DNA of 64,000 nt from Dama dama (GCF_033118175.1 NC_083681.1:15270001-15334000), one strand, 5' to 3'; positions 32,354 through 44,282 are shown, counted from the first letter of the stretch. The notes: generated by a model from the sequence alone, not told the origin. Made by a program: numbers and translations.

Positions 32354-33656
32354 AATTTATTAAGTATCTGTTAGGCAGTATGCTAGATGGAGAATACATA
32401 GAAATATATAATATATAGCTTCTCTCTCAAGGAACCTCTATATGGAGTGGATGAGAGACTGACAGATTAATTCTAATATAGTAGGGAAATCATAGAACAT
32501 AGAGAAGTATTGATCAACCTTATGTAAACAATTTCTTCTGTTCATTTTCAGAACTACAGGAATCCTTAAGAGTTCAGAGAATGAACTGTGTACTTCAGCA
32601 AGATATATGAGACTTCCCTCCCACAACCACTCAAAATCTCTCTCTCTGCCACCAGCTATCTCATTTCATTTGATAGAATTGTGTTTGCAAAAAGTAAATG
32701 ACTTAGTTAATTTATGCTCTCATCTAATTCTGCATCTCTCATCAAGTCTTCAAGTACTATCCCATAAGCAATGTTGCTGCAGAAACTTTATCAGAATACC
32801 ATAGAGGACATTATATTCTAACAGTAGGCTGCCAAAGATAATTTACAGCAGAATAGTATTGACTGTCAGTTCCTCCCAATAAAATCTGTGGGCCAGTAAC
32901 TTTGATAGAATCTTTAAAATGGCTCAAAATGAGAAATTAAGGCAGAGTATTGGTAGGGCTTCAAGATCTTGGTTGAGTAGTTTTATGGTGGTCTTGCAAA
33001 TGGAAACTGGTTGAAATCAGTCAGAGTTTTATCATTATTGTTATTATCATCCAAATGCCTCTACCAAGATGCACTGAGGTAGGGTGTCTTGATGCGCAAG
33101 CTATTAGTCCTGTTAAGTAAGCTGTTTTAATGATTTACTTTTCTTTTTTCCATGAGCAGGAATTTCTTAAAGCAGATAACCAAGTTATTTTTACCTGGCC
33201 CCAGCACTGATTAATATAAGAATAAGAAACATCTAGTTGCAGTATTATAGAGTACAGAGACAAGAAAAATTTGATTTCAGTTCTTAGTAGTCACATAATT
33301 TCTTTTGAACATGTTCCCATTTAACAAGTAAAATTCTCAGGCTAAAAATGGATTAGAAGGACCATTATTCAAGTTAATACAACATCTATCCTGACATTGG
33401 TAGTCACAGTGAATAATTAAAAATTAAATATAGATAAAATTAAGAAGTATAAATAAGGGGAGAGCACAAAAGTACTATCTTTTTAGTAAAGTCCAATATA
33501 TTACAAATACTCATCTGGACACAAGATTGTGATGAGGAATAAATGCAAAAAGATCGGTAGCTTTCACTAATTGCCAATGAAATTTCTGAAGTACAAAAAT
33601 AATCATAACACCTCGCTTTCTATGAACACATCCTATTTCTTCATCCAAATGTCCTA
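32354..33656. other. Unique sequence, weak old-LINE trace at its start
   Basis: Positions 32354-32470 (attaagtatctgttaggcag) are reminiscent of L2-type sequence in antisense. The rest is AT-rich unique DNA with no gene signal. Confidence 0.4.
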
Positions 33657-33670
33657 AAATATGATTTTTT

Positions 33671-34469
33671 TTTCTTTTTTATTTATTTTTATTAGTTGGA
33701 GGCTAATTACTTTACAATATTGTAATGGTTTTTGCCATACATTGACATGAATCAGCCATGGATTCACATGTGTTCCCCATCCCTATCCCCCCTCCCACCT
33801 CCCTCCCCATCCCATCCCTCTGGGTCTTCCCAGTGCACCAGCCCTGAGCACTTGTCTCATGCATCCAACCTGGGCTGGTGATCTGTTTCACCCTTGATAG
33901 TATACTTATTTCAATGCTGTTCTCTCAGAACATCCCACCCTCGCCTTCTCCCACAGAGTCCAAAAGTCTGTTTTGTCCATCTGTGTCTCTTTTTCTGTTT
34001 TGCATATAGGGTTATCTTTACCATCTTTCTAAATTCCATATATATGTGTTAGTATGCTGTATTGGTCTTTATCTTTCTGGCTTACTTCACTCTGTATAAT
34101 GGGCTCCAGTTTCATCCATCTCATTAGAACTGATTCAAATGAATTTCTTTTTAATGGCTGAGTAATATTCCATGGTATATATGTACCACAGCTTCCTTAT
34201 CCATTCATCTGCTGATGGGCATCTAGGTTGCTTCCATGTCCTGCCTATTATAAACAGTGCTGCGATGAACATTGGGGTACATGTGTCTCTTTCAGATCTG
34301 GTTTCCTCGGTGTGTATGCCCAGAAGTTGGATTGCTGGGTCATATGGCAGTTCTATTTCCAGTTTTTTAAGGACTCTCCACACTGTTCTCCATAGTGGCT
34401 GTACTAGTTTGCATTCCCACCAACAGTGTAAGAGGGTTCCCTTTTCTCCACACCCTCTCCAGCATTTAT
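33671..34469 (-). mobile_element. Young ruminant L1 3' end, 5'-truncated
   Basis: An antisense L1 3' UTR and ORF2 C terminus are flanked by an exact 14-bp target-site duplication, aaaatatgattttt, at 33657-33670 and 34470-34483. The minus-strand frame 34135-34383 reads the ORF2 tail (RTWKQPRCPSADEWIRKLWY). At about 799 bp this is a classical 5'-truncated insertion. Confidence 0.96.
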
Positions 34470-34483
34470 AAAATATGATTTTT

Positions 34484-34886
34484 ATTGTCTGGCCTCAGCC
34501 TCATCACCTAAAATACTTTATTCTCATAATATACATAAAGTTCTTTCAACTATACCTGCTTTTTAGACCTTTGAACACACTCCTGCCTCTGTCTGCAGTG
34601 TCTTACTCTTCTTTCCCCAGGCACCTGGATAATTTCCATTTATCTTTCAACAACGAACATAAGTGGCACTTATTTAAGAAAATGTCATGACACCGCCTGG
34701 CTATGTTCAGTGGCACTCCTCTTTGACCCTAAAGTACCCCATGAGTTTCTGACTCCTACCAGATTTCACACTGGGTTATGTTTGCTATTCAACTTGCCTC
34801 TAACATCTACTAAGAGCTAAGGACTATGCTTTCTTCATCCTGATATTCTTCCATGCTTCACAATATGACTTACACTTACTTTTTTA
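34484..34886. other. Unique sequence between two L1 fragments
   Basis: No repeat or coding signal seen. Cytosine/thymine-rich in parts. Confidence 0.4.
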
Positions 34887-35232
34887 AAGGATAACCCTAT
34901 ATGCAAAATAGAAAAAGAGACACAGAAATACAAAACAGACTTTTGAACTCTGTGGGAGAAGGTGAGGGTGGGATGTTTCAAAAGAACAGCATGTATACTA
35001 TCTATGGTGAAACAGATCGCCAACCCAGGTGGGATGCATGAGACAAGTGCTCAGGCCTGGTGCACTGGGAAGACCCAGAGGAATCGGGTGGAGAGGGAGG
35101 TGGGAGGGGGGATTGGGATGGGGAATACATGTAAATCTATGGCTGATTCATATCAATGTATGACAAAACCCACTGAAATGTTGTGAAGTAATTAGCCTCC
35201 AACTAATAAAAAAATTAAAAAAAAAAAGATGG
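34887..35232 (+). mobile_element. Ruminant L1 3' UTR fragment
   Basis: The sense L1 3' UTR (ggataaccctatatgcaaaa, ggcctggtgcactgggaaga, gtaattagcctccaactaat) ends in an A-rich tail, followed by further A-rich simple sequence to about 35298. It faces the antisense copy at 33671, so the two 3' UTRs are inverted relative to each other. Confidence 0.92.
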
Positions 35233-35297
35233 AAAAATGAAAGTAAAAAGGAAATAAAGTTTCAAAAAACAAAAAAATAAAAAATAAAAAAATAAAT

Positions 35298-35518
35298 AAA
35301 CTTCTATTTTGTATTGGGGTATAGCCAATTAACAATGTTGTGATAGTTCCAGGTGAACATCAATGGAACTCAGCCATACATATCCATGTATCCATTCTCA
35401 CCCTAACCCTCCCATCCAGGCCACCACACAACATTGAGCAGAGTTCCATGTGCTACACAGTAGGTCCTTGTCAGTTATCCATTAAAAACTTATCAGTGCG
35501 TACATGTCCATCTATAAA
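35298..35518 (-). mobile_element. Old L1 3' UTR fragment
   Basis: ttttgtattggggtatagcc, then ttccatgtgctacacagtag and gtacatgtccatc, is the antisense of an older L1 3' UTR. It abuts the A-rich tail of the preceding L1. Confidence 0.8.
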
Positions 35519-36205
35519 ATTACACTTATTTTTATTAAACTATTTCTATTGAATGTAGTGGAGAGTTTAAACCTATATAAAAGGATATTGACTAAAATGA
35601 GTTTAAGTGAATCTGCATATTGTAGTAAATATGCTTTGCATGTGTGCTTTATACTTTGAAAAAATTTCCAAATTATTTCTTTAAAAGATATTATGGAACT
35701 TTCTGAATTGTCATAAGCCAAATGGAAAAGTATTGATTTGAGAGTACTGAAGTTTACTCCTTATGCCTATCATGCCTTAGCTCTTTGTCAATCCAGAACA
35801 GTCAATTCTAATTAGGGCAAATTCAGATATTTAGCCTACCCAAGCAAGGGAAATGACAATATCCAATTTGGAGGATAAATCTCTCGAGCTTCAGGAAATA
35901 TTATCAATGCTAAGCAATCAATACACTGAGAGTAGAAATAAAGACACATTGAGAACCACAACCCAGACCTCGAGTGAAGGACAATTGCTAGATAAGATTG
36001 CCCAGGAAGCAATCATAAACAATCTCGTACCGATCTCTCAGTGATATCTTAGAGAACTTAGTCCGTTAGACATAGCTAGACAGCCACTTTTCAGTCCTAT
36101 TAATTATATATGAAATATTTTTAAATGACAACAAACATGCACCTATAACTATGAAGCAATGCACATTCTCAGGTTTAATGGTGTTAGGTTTTATCTTTAA
36201 AAGCT
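35519..36205. other. Unique sequence, nothing recognised
   Basis: AT-rich; the frame at 35853-36044 has no family features. Confidence 0.4.
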
Positions 36206-36215
36206 CTGTAAAGTC

Positions 36216-36441
36216 CCTGTGTGTGCCGTGTGTGTGCTCAGTAATGTCCAACTCTTCGTGATCCCATTGACTGCAGTCCGCCAGGCTCCTCTGTCTGTGG
36301 AATTCTTCCAGGCAAGAATACTGGAGTGGGTTATCATTTCCTACTCCAGGGCATCTTCCTGACCCAGGGATTGAACCCGCATTTCCTGTGTCTCCTGCAT
36401 TGGCAGGCAGATTCCTTACCACTAGTGCCACTTGGGATGCC
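36216..36441 (-). mobile_element. Bov-tA SINE
   Basis: An antisense copy with near-perfect flanking repeats, ctgtaaagtc at 36206-36215 and ctgtaaggtc at 36442-36451. A GT-rich tail lies at the left. Confidence 0.93.
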
Positions 36442-36451
36442 CTGTAAGGTC

Positions 36452-36867
36452 TAATGAGGGTGAATATAGCCACAGATAACTTACCTGTCTTCACTTTCCT
36501 TGGCCCTAGTCAGCTCTGGACACTAGTGCCCTTCATCCATAGGCTCACTTTTGTCTGACTCATCAAGAAGACATGAGCAGAGAAAGAAATAACATCTGAA
36601 ATCTGGCATGAGTCCAGATGAGGGAGAGCAGGCTCTGTCCTCACCGGCCACATGCCCAGTCCATTGCCAATCTTCCACCTCAGGTCCTGAGTAGTAGATC
36701 CCTTTTCTGCTGAAACAAGAGTCTTTCCCGGAATCCCAGACCACTTGCAAGAGTCCATACAAAGCATGGGCCTTGAGAATAATTCTATCACCATAAATGT
36801 TATCTTGGATGCTATCTACACACTGAAGGTTCACCTAAAACCTCACTCTATGAAACACCATCGGATA
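36452..36867. other. Unique sequence containing a 103-codon minus-strand frame
   Basis: Minus-strand frames at 36523-36834 and 36510-36794 overlap in different phases. The first reads MNLQCVDSIQDNIYGDRI at its start; I do not recognise it. The text is free of repeats I know. Whether any of it is an exon is unknown. Confidence 0.3.
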
Positions 36868-37488
36868 TTGTTTTAGGCAGCTTGGGCTGCTATAGTAGAA
36901 TGCCACAGATTGGATTCCTTAAACAACAAAAATGTATTTCACACAGTGGAGGCTGGGAAGCTCAAGATGAGGGTATCAACCTTTCAGGTTTCAGGTAAGA
37001 GCTCTCTTTCTGACTTGTTAACGGCCACCTTCTCAGTGCATCCTCCATGGAAGAAAAAGAGAGTGAAAACGGACTCTTTGGTGTTTCCTCTAACAAAAAC
37101 ACTGATCCACTGGATCGTTACCCCATCCTTATGACTTCACTGTATAAGTCATCAGTTCCATTCAGTTCAGTCGCTCAGTCGTGTCCGACTCTTTGCGACC
37201 CCATGGACTTACACAGCCCATGGAATTCTCCAGGCCAGAATACTGGAGTGGGTGGCCTTTCCCTTCTCCAGAGGATCTTCCCAACACAGGGATTGAACCC
37301 AGGTCTCCCGCATTGCAGGTGGATTCTTTACCAGCTGAGCCACAAGGGAAGACCTTATAAGTCATAAGGTAACCTTAATTACCTCCTTATAGGCCTTATC
37401 CCCAAACCCAGTTACATTGGGGATTTGGACTTTAGTATATGAATTGGGAGCAGGGGGGCATAATTCAGCCTGTAGCAGATATAAACAC
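36868..37488 (-). repeat. MLT1-type MaLR LTR, split by SINE
   Basis: The antisense MLT1 order is seen: cttgggctgctatagtagaa, cacagtggaggctgggaagc, acggccaccttctcagtgca, then after the SINE tacattggggatttggactt and a ...cagcctgtagca end. It is a non-coding LTR relic, interrupted by the Bov-tA at 37153-37355. Confidence 0.82.
37153..37355 (-). mobile_element. Bov-tA SINE, little diverged
   Basis: An antisense copy close to the family consensus (cagtcgtgtccgactctttg, followed by cgaccccatgg). An exact 10-bp target-site duplication, tataagtcat, is at 37143-37152 and 37356-37365. Its low divergence suggests it is among the youngest SINEs here. Confidence 0.95.
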
Positions 37489-37554
37489 TAATCTAAATCT
37501 AAATTAAGCCTAGTTATCTAAGTATAATCAACAACAATAACAAAGCAACAATGT

Positions 37555-37745
37555 CTACTATTTATTAAAGGCTTACTTTCACAAAACTATTTCTAATTTT
37601 TAGGATAATATTACTTTTCCCTACTTTGCAGCAGAGAGAGTTGAAGGCTTGAGGTGTAAAAGCCCTAACCAAGGCCATACAACAACAAAATGACAAGAGT
37701 TGGAACTCAAACCCGTGTCTGTAGGAATTCAAAGTCCCAATGTAA
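37555..37745 (-). repeat. MIR SINE relic
   Basis: Antisense MIR order: ctatttattaaaggcttact, accaaggccatacaac, then gttggaactcaaacccgtgt. The last motif is the antisense of the tRNA-like B box. Confidence 0.78.
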
Positions 37746-38349
37746 TGTGTCTACCATGACTTCTTAGGTAGAAACTGTAATTCAGATCACTGATCGACCT
37801 TAAGTCCCAGTGTCTTCCCTTTCCCCACCTGCCTGAACTGTGATTAGTAGTTTGCCTCATAGACACACCTGAGTTTAGATAATTATGGAAGTGACAGCAA
37901 GTCAATCAAAATGTCTATTCAACACCTAAGATCAGGCACTCAGTAGAGCACTAGATTACTTCTCAAATATCTACATGTGCCTGAAAAGATTAATTTAGAA
38001 CCAACAGATTCAGATGGTACTTTGGTTACTGTAATCAAATTTTGCAGCGATCTGCCTCTTTGATCCATGCTCTCCTTATTTAAAATTCTGCATTGTTCTT
38101 TGTGATATACCAGCTGTTAAATGGTCATCACATCCATCTTCCTCTATCTTTGGCTTCCCAGAACAGCATCCATTTACTCTTTAATTCAAAATATACGATT
38201 GAGCCTTGAACAACACAGGTTCGAACTGAGCAGGGCCACTTATCCAAGGACGTTTTTCAGCAGTGAATACTACAGTACTACATGAACTGGGGTTGGTTAA
38301 ATCTGGTACTGAGGAACCACAGATATAAGGGCCAACTGAAAGTTCCATG
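37746..38349. other. Unique sequence, nothing recognised
   Basis: No named repeat. The right part (about 38190-38340: cttgaacaacacaggttcga, ggttggttaaatctg) has a repetitive look, but I cannot assign it. Confidence 0.4.
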
Positions 38350-38582
38350 TGGGCTTCCCAAGTGGCACCAGGGGTAAAGAATGTGCCTACCAGTGCAGAA
38401 GATGTAAGAGATATGAGTTCGATCCCTGGGTCAGGAAGATCTCCTGCAGGAGGGCATGGCAATCCACTCCAGTATTTTTGCCTGGAGAATCCCATGCACA
38501 GAGGAGCCTGCTGGGCTACAGCCCATAGGGTCACAGAATTGGATCCGACTAAAGTAACTTAGCACACACACACACACACACA
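38350..38582 (+). mobile_element. Bov-tA SINE with CA tail
   Basis: It starts with gggcttcccaagtggcacca, contains the B-box-like gagttcgatccctgggtc, and ends in a (CA)n tail at 38563-38582. Confidence 0.93.
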
Positions 38583-38644
38583 GGTAAGTTATACGTGAAT
38601 TTTTGAGTGCATGGATGACCAGCACCCCTAGCCCCCCCAACCTT

Positions 38645-39420
38645 CGCTTGTTGTTCAAGGCTCACCTGTACTTACTGAGCCCCTACTAGCTGTCAGGCAT
38701 GTGGGATACATGAGAGAACACAACAGATAATAGCCCTGCCATGATGCTAATATGCTAGCCTATGGAAACAGAAAGTAGAAGCCATACTAAATAAGTAAAA
38801 TATGTAATGTGTAGAAATTGTGATACAGCCTATGGAAAAAATAAGGGCAGCACAAGGTAAGGGAGATCAAGAGCATGAGAGGAGAGGGTCATGGTGAGCA
38901 TCTCTGAGAAGGAGACGTGATCAAAGATATAAGGAGACGGCTCATATCCGAGGAAGAGCATTTCAGACACAGCACACAGTACTTGCAAAGAATTTGAGGT
39001 GAAAGCAGGCCTAGGAATGACTGAGGAAGAGCAAAGAGACCAGCATGACAGGAGCCCAGTGAGCAGGAGGAAAGTCAGAGAGTTAATGGCGCACCAGATA
39101 ACAAAGGGCCTCTGGCCATTGTAAGGGTTTTCATTTTTTACACTGAATAAATCAGAAAATGATTGCAGGATTCTGAAAGGAGGAACAATCTTGACCAAAC
39201 TCATATTTTTAAAGGATCATCACCATCCCGGCTATTATATAAAGGACAGATTATAGGGGAGAAACAATAGAAACAGGGAGGCCAGTTAGGAGGTCTTTGC
39301 AATTATGTAGGGCAGGTGGGTTGTGGGGAGCATGGTGATAGTGGTGGTGATGATGATGGTGGTGGCAGGGGGGAGAACTGGTTAGATTCTGGACATATTT
39401 TAAAAGAGACACCTCATCAT
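38645..39420 (-). repeat. Ancient LINE-type repeat (L2/L1M-like)
   Basis: cttactgagcccctactagc, gcatctctgagaaggagacg, gaagagcatttcagacacag, ggaggccagttaggaggtct and a GTGGTGATG-rich stretch (39331-39364) follow the order of a widespread old mammalian repeat. I am not certain whether its formal family is L2 or an L1M subfamily. Confidence 0.45.
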
Positions 39421-39494
39421 TTGGATCCAGCTCTGCCAGATCTTGAGCCAAAGGACAAGAAGCGTGTCAACAGGCTTCAAAACCTCAATGCAGG

Positions 39495-39699
39495 TGGTGC
39501 TAATTTGTAAAGAGCCCGCTTGCCAATGCAGGAGATGTTAAGAGATATGGGTTCGAACCCTGGGTGGGGAAGATTCCCTAGAGGAGTGCATGGCAACACA
39601 CTCCAGTATTCTTGCCTGGAGAGTCCCATGGACAAAGGAGCCTGGTGGGCTACAGTCCATAGGGTCTCAGTCAGACACGACTGAAGCAGCTTAGCATGT
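39495..39699 (+). mobile_element. Bov-tA SINE
   Basis: The sense body (gggttcgaaccctgggtggg, ccagtattcttgcctggaga) is flanked by atgcagg at 39488-39494 and 39700-39706. The first bases of the tRNA-like head are missing. Confidence 0.9.
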
Positions 39700-39734
39700 A
39701 TGCAGGAGGTGGGGGTAGGTAAAATAATGTCTAA

Positions 39735-39900
39735 CATAGTAAGCACTTATTGCTCACCAGTTACACTAAGAGTGCACCTAGTAAGATAGGAAACTAAACC
39801 ACAGAAACATTAAATGATTTTAGTTAGTAAGCAGAAGAACTAGGATTTGAATCCAGAACAACTTGAACTGGAACCCTCATGCATCACTTCTCATACAGCC
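39735..39900 (-). repeat. MIR SINE relic
   Basis: Antisense MIR traces: agcacttattgctcaccag, ggaaactaaaccacagaaac, aggatttgaatccagaacaa. Diverged. Confidence 0.65.
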
Positions 39901-40682
39901 TTGCTGGTTAAGGTACATTTATAGACTTGAGATCTGGTGACTCAGGGATAAATACCTGGAGCTGATGACCCAAAGGTGGACCACAGTAACCTCTAAATTA
40001 CAGCAGTCCCTAACTCACCACTGAGGCAGAAAATCCATAATAAAGCAGTGACAACTAATGAACTTGATTCTGAAATGAATGAATCTCTTGGCACAAAGTG
40101 ATTCTGTATGGGATGACAGCTAACTAGAAATGTGGCAGTTTTACATATTATCCTACTTCTTCAGCAGTGTATACACACTTCTGTAATGACTGGGGACAAC
40201 ATCATGAAACTTCACTAGGGCACTGGGCTCCAGAAAGCAGAACTGCTTATGCCGTTTGGCTTTGGGGAAGGTTTTGGTATGATGCTTTTTTAAAAGAATA
40301 TTTTGAAGTTTGAAATGAGAAAAAGAGATTAAGTAGCTGGAAGAATATGAGCAGTGTTTCTGCAGCTTAGCCTCAGGAGAGATAAAGTGAATTAATTCAA
40401 AGTATAGCTAGGCCTTTAGGACTGCATTTCTGCTTCTGAGGAGGAGGATACAGAGATGAAAGAGAAGAGGCTGACATGGGTGCTGCTCTCCTATGACTGG
40501 CACTTTCCTATAAGGAAACAAAGCCATATGTGAGGTCAGAAAAACTCAAGTGAGCACCCTACCCTGCTCCAAGCTAGGACATGTGCTTATAGATTCCCAA
40601 GCTCACCTTTCATAAACATCCAAAGTTATTCATGCCCACCATGCTTTTAAGTCTTCCAAGTAACCTCTTATTTTGAGCTAGA
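39901..40682. other. Unique sequence, nothing recognised
   Basis: No repeat, exon or RNA signal was recognised. Confidence 0.4.
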
Positions 40683-40694
40683 AATCATATTTTT

Positions 40695-40787
40695 TTTCTT
40701 TTTTTTTTTGTTTTTTTCATTTATTTTTATTAGTTGGAGGCTAATTACTTTACAATATTGTAGTGGTTTTTGCCATGCATTGACATG
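40695..40787 (-). mobile_element. Very short ruminant L1 3' end
   Basis: Only about 93 bp, including a T-rich tail, of antisense L1 3' UTR (attagttggaggctaattac, tagtggtttttgccatgcat). The exact repeat aatcatattttt at 40683-40694 and 40788-40799 marks it as a true, extremely 5'-truncated insertion. Confidence 0.93.
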
Positions 40788-40854
40788 AATCATATTTTTA
40801 AGTGAATTTTTAAAATCTAGTCATGGTGCACTTTACTGCTGTAATAGGTAGAAT

Positions 40855-41505
40855 TCGGGATAGTTCCCAAAATATTCCCACCCCTTTTGTATGCAAAATA
40901 TTCCCGCCCCTTTTGTATGCAAAATATTCCCACCCCTTTCTCCCAGTGACTCAATCAGACACTAATCTGGTGCTGCTGTGGAGAAGTATACCAGTATAAT
41001 AAAAGTGCCAAATCAGCAGACCTTAAGACAGGTAAATATTTTCAATGGCCCTTCAGTAGGCCTGACCTAATTAGTTGAGGCTGTAAAAGGAACTTGTCTC
41101 CTCCTGGTGAAAGAGCTTCAAAGATGGGGTAGGGGTGGGGGTTTGGTGCAAGAGAAATTCTTTGTTTCTCATTTTGAAGATGGAGGAAGCCAAATGGCAA
41201 GGAATGCAGGTGGTATCTAGGAGCTGAGAGCAGTCTTCAGCTGATAGCCAGTAAGAAAACAGGAAAAAAAAAAAGTCCTGTAACCACAAGGAACCAAAGT
41301 CTTCCAACAACCTGAGATCGTCCCCAGGTGCTCCAAAAGTAACCCAGTCTGGCCAGAACTCTGATTTCAACCAGTGAGACCCAGAGCAAAGGCCACCTCC
41401 ACACCACACCAGACTTTCTATACACAGAACTATGAATTGCTAAATGGGGATTGCTTTCCACTGCTGAGCTTATGGTAATGTTACACAGAGATAAAAAAAC
41501 TAATA
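40855..41505 (+). repeat. MLT1-type MaLR LTR
   Basis: Sense order: cctgacctaattagttgagg, gaagatggaggaagccaaat, gcaaggaatgcaggtggtat, ctaggagctgagagcagtc, gacccagagcaaaggccacc, then gttacacagagataaaaaaa near the end. It includes a short tandem repeat at 40869-40944. No coding sequence. Confidence 0.82.
40869..40944. repeat. 26-bp tandem repeat, about 2.9 copies
   Basis: Units at 40869-40894, 40895-40920 and 40921-40944 share aaaatattccc(a/g)ccccttt; the second differs by one base and the third diverges at its end. It lies at the start of the MLT1 LTR. Confidence 0.95.
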
Positions 41506-42964
41506 CAATTGCTAAAGGCACATTTTAGAAAATAAATCACTAGTAGAACTATTTAAGATGTGATTAATTCATTGAAAAAACCTTTCTTCCGAAGGATACT
41601 TTCTTTCATCTTCATCATCTATCAGAAGTTAATATTTCATATTTTGGCATTTCTTAAAGCAAGCTATGTCTTACTCATGTGATTGCTAAGTGAAAATCAT
41701 AAGAGCTAAGTTTTATTATGAAATTTAGTCAGAATTAACTAGCAAAGAAAACTCTAAAACTGATTTCAGTAAATATGTTACAATTTAATTAATATGAAAC
41801 CATCTGTGAATAAATTAGTCTACCTCTCAGTAGTTTCTGATAGATCTCATTATTCAAAATATCTCCCATTTTTCTTACTTGCTAATGAAGTTTATGCCAT
41901 TTAAACTTTAAAAAGTAATTATTAAATCATATTATCAACAATATCTACTTTTCTACATATAATCCATATATATTTTTAAACATTTTTAAAGCCTCTGCAG
42001 AACTTGAAGAAAAAAAGCTATATTAAAATATAACATCATAGTTTTAAATGTAAAGAAATTCTAATATTTGCTTTGAGAATGTAGTCAGAATCCAGGCTTT
42101 TCAAAATTCAAAACATTTCAACTTTAAAATGTTGATTTTCATAGAATAACTAAAACAATGTAGATATACTAAAAATATTATATCCCCAAACTCCTATCCT
42201 TTCATATTTAATACAAAATATTATTATAATAATACTCATAAATAAAGCCTATATGTTCCCTCATACCTATTGTTTTCAAGGTAGCAACAAAAACAAAAGT
42301 ACTCAACTGTGGCCTAGCGCTTCAGGGAGAGGCAACTGCTGTTGCCAAGAGACAGAAACTTCAGAGGCAGGATCCAGATTCTGGAATCGTGACTCAATAA
42401 GATTTCTGGCACTTGTTGGATCTTAAAAGAATTTAATTGCCAGGGAAAACACAGACTTGACCAAGAAGGTCCTGTGATGGCTCAATTCCTAGAGCAATCC
42501 CCAGTCTTTATAAACTTGCCAAGAAAGTATTCAGCTAAAGCAGTAAAGCCCTAATGAAATTAGGCAGACTATTGACTACACCTGACAGAATTTCACTTAA
42601 GCAATAAAAAGGTATTTTGGGGCCCACTTCAGCCAAAATGTCCAGAAGTCACACTGCCCTGAGGCACATCTAGATGGAGTGCACAAATACTGTGTCCCCC
42701 AAACTCTCCTCATGAAGCAGGCATGAGCATCCCAGCACCCCAAGGCTGGCAAAGTACCAGCCTGACAGCTCTGTTGTGTGAGAGCATCTGCAAATCCCCT
42801 GAAGAGGTTCTGAGTAGGAGTCTTGACAGCCCTGGTTTGGGGGCATATGTCCATCTCTGTAGCTGGGAAAAGAAAGGATAAGGGTATGGTAGGCTAAGAT
42901 TGTTACCAAACCAAACTTAGGGACACTCCCCCATACACAATAAAGTCAATCTACTGATCCCAGG
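41506..42964. other. AT-rich unique sequence; possible old LTR-like part at 42300-42600
   Basis: 41520-42290 is strongly AT-rich without features. 42300-42900 is more balanced and may be an old repeat. The minus-strand frames at 42597-42854 and 42670-42909 overlap and are not supported as genes. Confidence 0.35.
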
Positions 42965-43495
42965 TTGTGGTGAAGCAAAATACAGTATTTATTGCAGGCA
43001 CCAAGCAAGGAGTATGGGTGGCTAATATTCAAAAGACCCTTAACTCCTTGATGGGTTTCAGGAAAATGTTTTTAAAGGCAAGCTGACAGAGAGAGGTGCA
43101 GGTGCATGATCAGCTTGTGCACAATTCTCTGATTGGTTGAGGGTGAGGTAACGGGCTGCTTTCACAGGGGTTAACATCAATCCTTAGTCTCTAGCCAGTC
43201 TAGGGTCTACATGTTCATGGTCATCACGAAGTTAGCTGCTTCCATCTGGTGGACATTTTAGTATCTGCAGAACAATTCAGGGATGTGGATAAAACACTAT
43301 TATCTATGTCCTTCACTGAGGAATTAAAGATTCTATGACTGCCATGTGGCTGATTTACTGTTTAAATGGTTACTGAGTCTCCTGGCCCAACTGCTGTTTT
43401 CTTTGTTACTACATGTTCACATTCTTCCAATTGTTCATTCTTGAGCCAGCCTTTTGTGACTCAGGGGAGGCCTGGGAGACTAAAGCTTTCTACAA
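42965..43495 (-). mobile_element. Probable ruminant endogenous-retrovirus solo LTR
   Basis: Read on the minus strand it opens tgtagaaagctttagtctcc and ends in ...gcttcaccaca, with a polyadenylation signal (aataaa within gcaataaatactg) near the end. These are LTR-like termini (TG...CA). No primer-binding site or retroviral ORF is evident next to it, so a solo LTR is likely. The family was not determined. Confidence 0.6.
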
Positions 43496-44282
43496 ATAAG
43501 AGGCAGGTAGAGGACATGGAATTGGGGGATGTCTGTCCCAGAAAACCCCATAGAGCCCTGCTTGGTTACAAGGTGTGCAGTTATAACCCAAATACATTCA
43601 TTTCCTTTAGAGAGGTCAGGTTCTGTGATCAGAAGAGGACTGTATGCCAGAAGACACAATATAAAAGACCCAAAGGAGTCTTTATACTTCAGAAGGGGAA
43701 TACTCATCTATACCAGACCCAAGGACAGTCATTGATGATGGTGGACCAGGGAGATATTCCTGGTAAGGAGAACCTGTAAAAAAAATTAGTCTGTCACCTG
43801 GAGGAAATCAGTCTGCTGCCAGAGCAGGGAGATTCTTTAGATATCCACGGTGAGCCAGGGAAATATTCCTGGAAAGGAGAACCTGTAAAAAAAAAATTAG
43901 TCTGTCACCTGGAGGAAATCAGTCTGCTAGCAGAGCAGGGAGATCCTTTAGATATCTATCTAGCAGATGTAATACATCTAACGGTACATCAACTTTACTG
44001 CACTCATTTCCTTCTATGAAATAGGAATTTTTATTATTATTAAAGGTGAGTGAGGACAAATTCTAGTGTCATGTATAAAAATATAATGAGCTGGATTTAC
44101 TGAAAAAACATAGATATCAAGAGTTAGAATTCAGAGGCATAGAGTCTGCTTTCTCTCATCAAAGGGGAGTCTGAAAAAATAAGCACATCATACTCCACAC
44201 ACCACAGGTCCTTGCCTGCAGAAGAGGGATTGCTACTGAGTCCAAACTCATTCTGGTCAATGCACAGTCAGGAGATGAGGTG
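43496..44282. other. Unassigned sequence holding a 109-bp tandem duplication
   Basis: No ORF is supported (the plus frame at 43366-43779 spans the LTR edge). The internal tandem duplication is listed separately. It could be ERV-associated or unique DNA. Confidence 0.35.
43744..43962. repeat. Imperfect 109-bp tandem duplication
   Basis: Copy one 43744-43852 and copy two 43853-43962 share atattcctgg(t/a)aaggagaa, the A run, ttagtctgtcacctggagga and gcagggagat. They differ by a few substitutions and one base in the A run, so the duplication is not very recent. Confidence 0.93.

Noticed and set aside
40869..40944. Possible regulatory array of 26-bp repeats
   Set aside because: About three local units at the edge of an MLT1 LTR; simple tandem slippage is the easier explanation.
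42597..42909. Overlapping minus-strand frames that might be an ERV or host exon
   Set aside because: The two overlap in different phases, show no retroviral motif and have no splice-site support.
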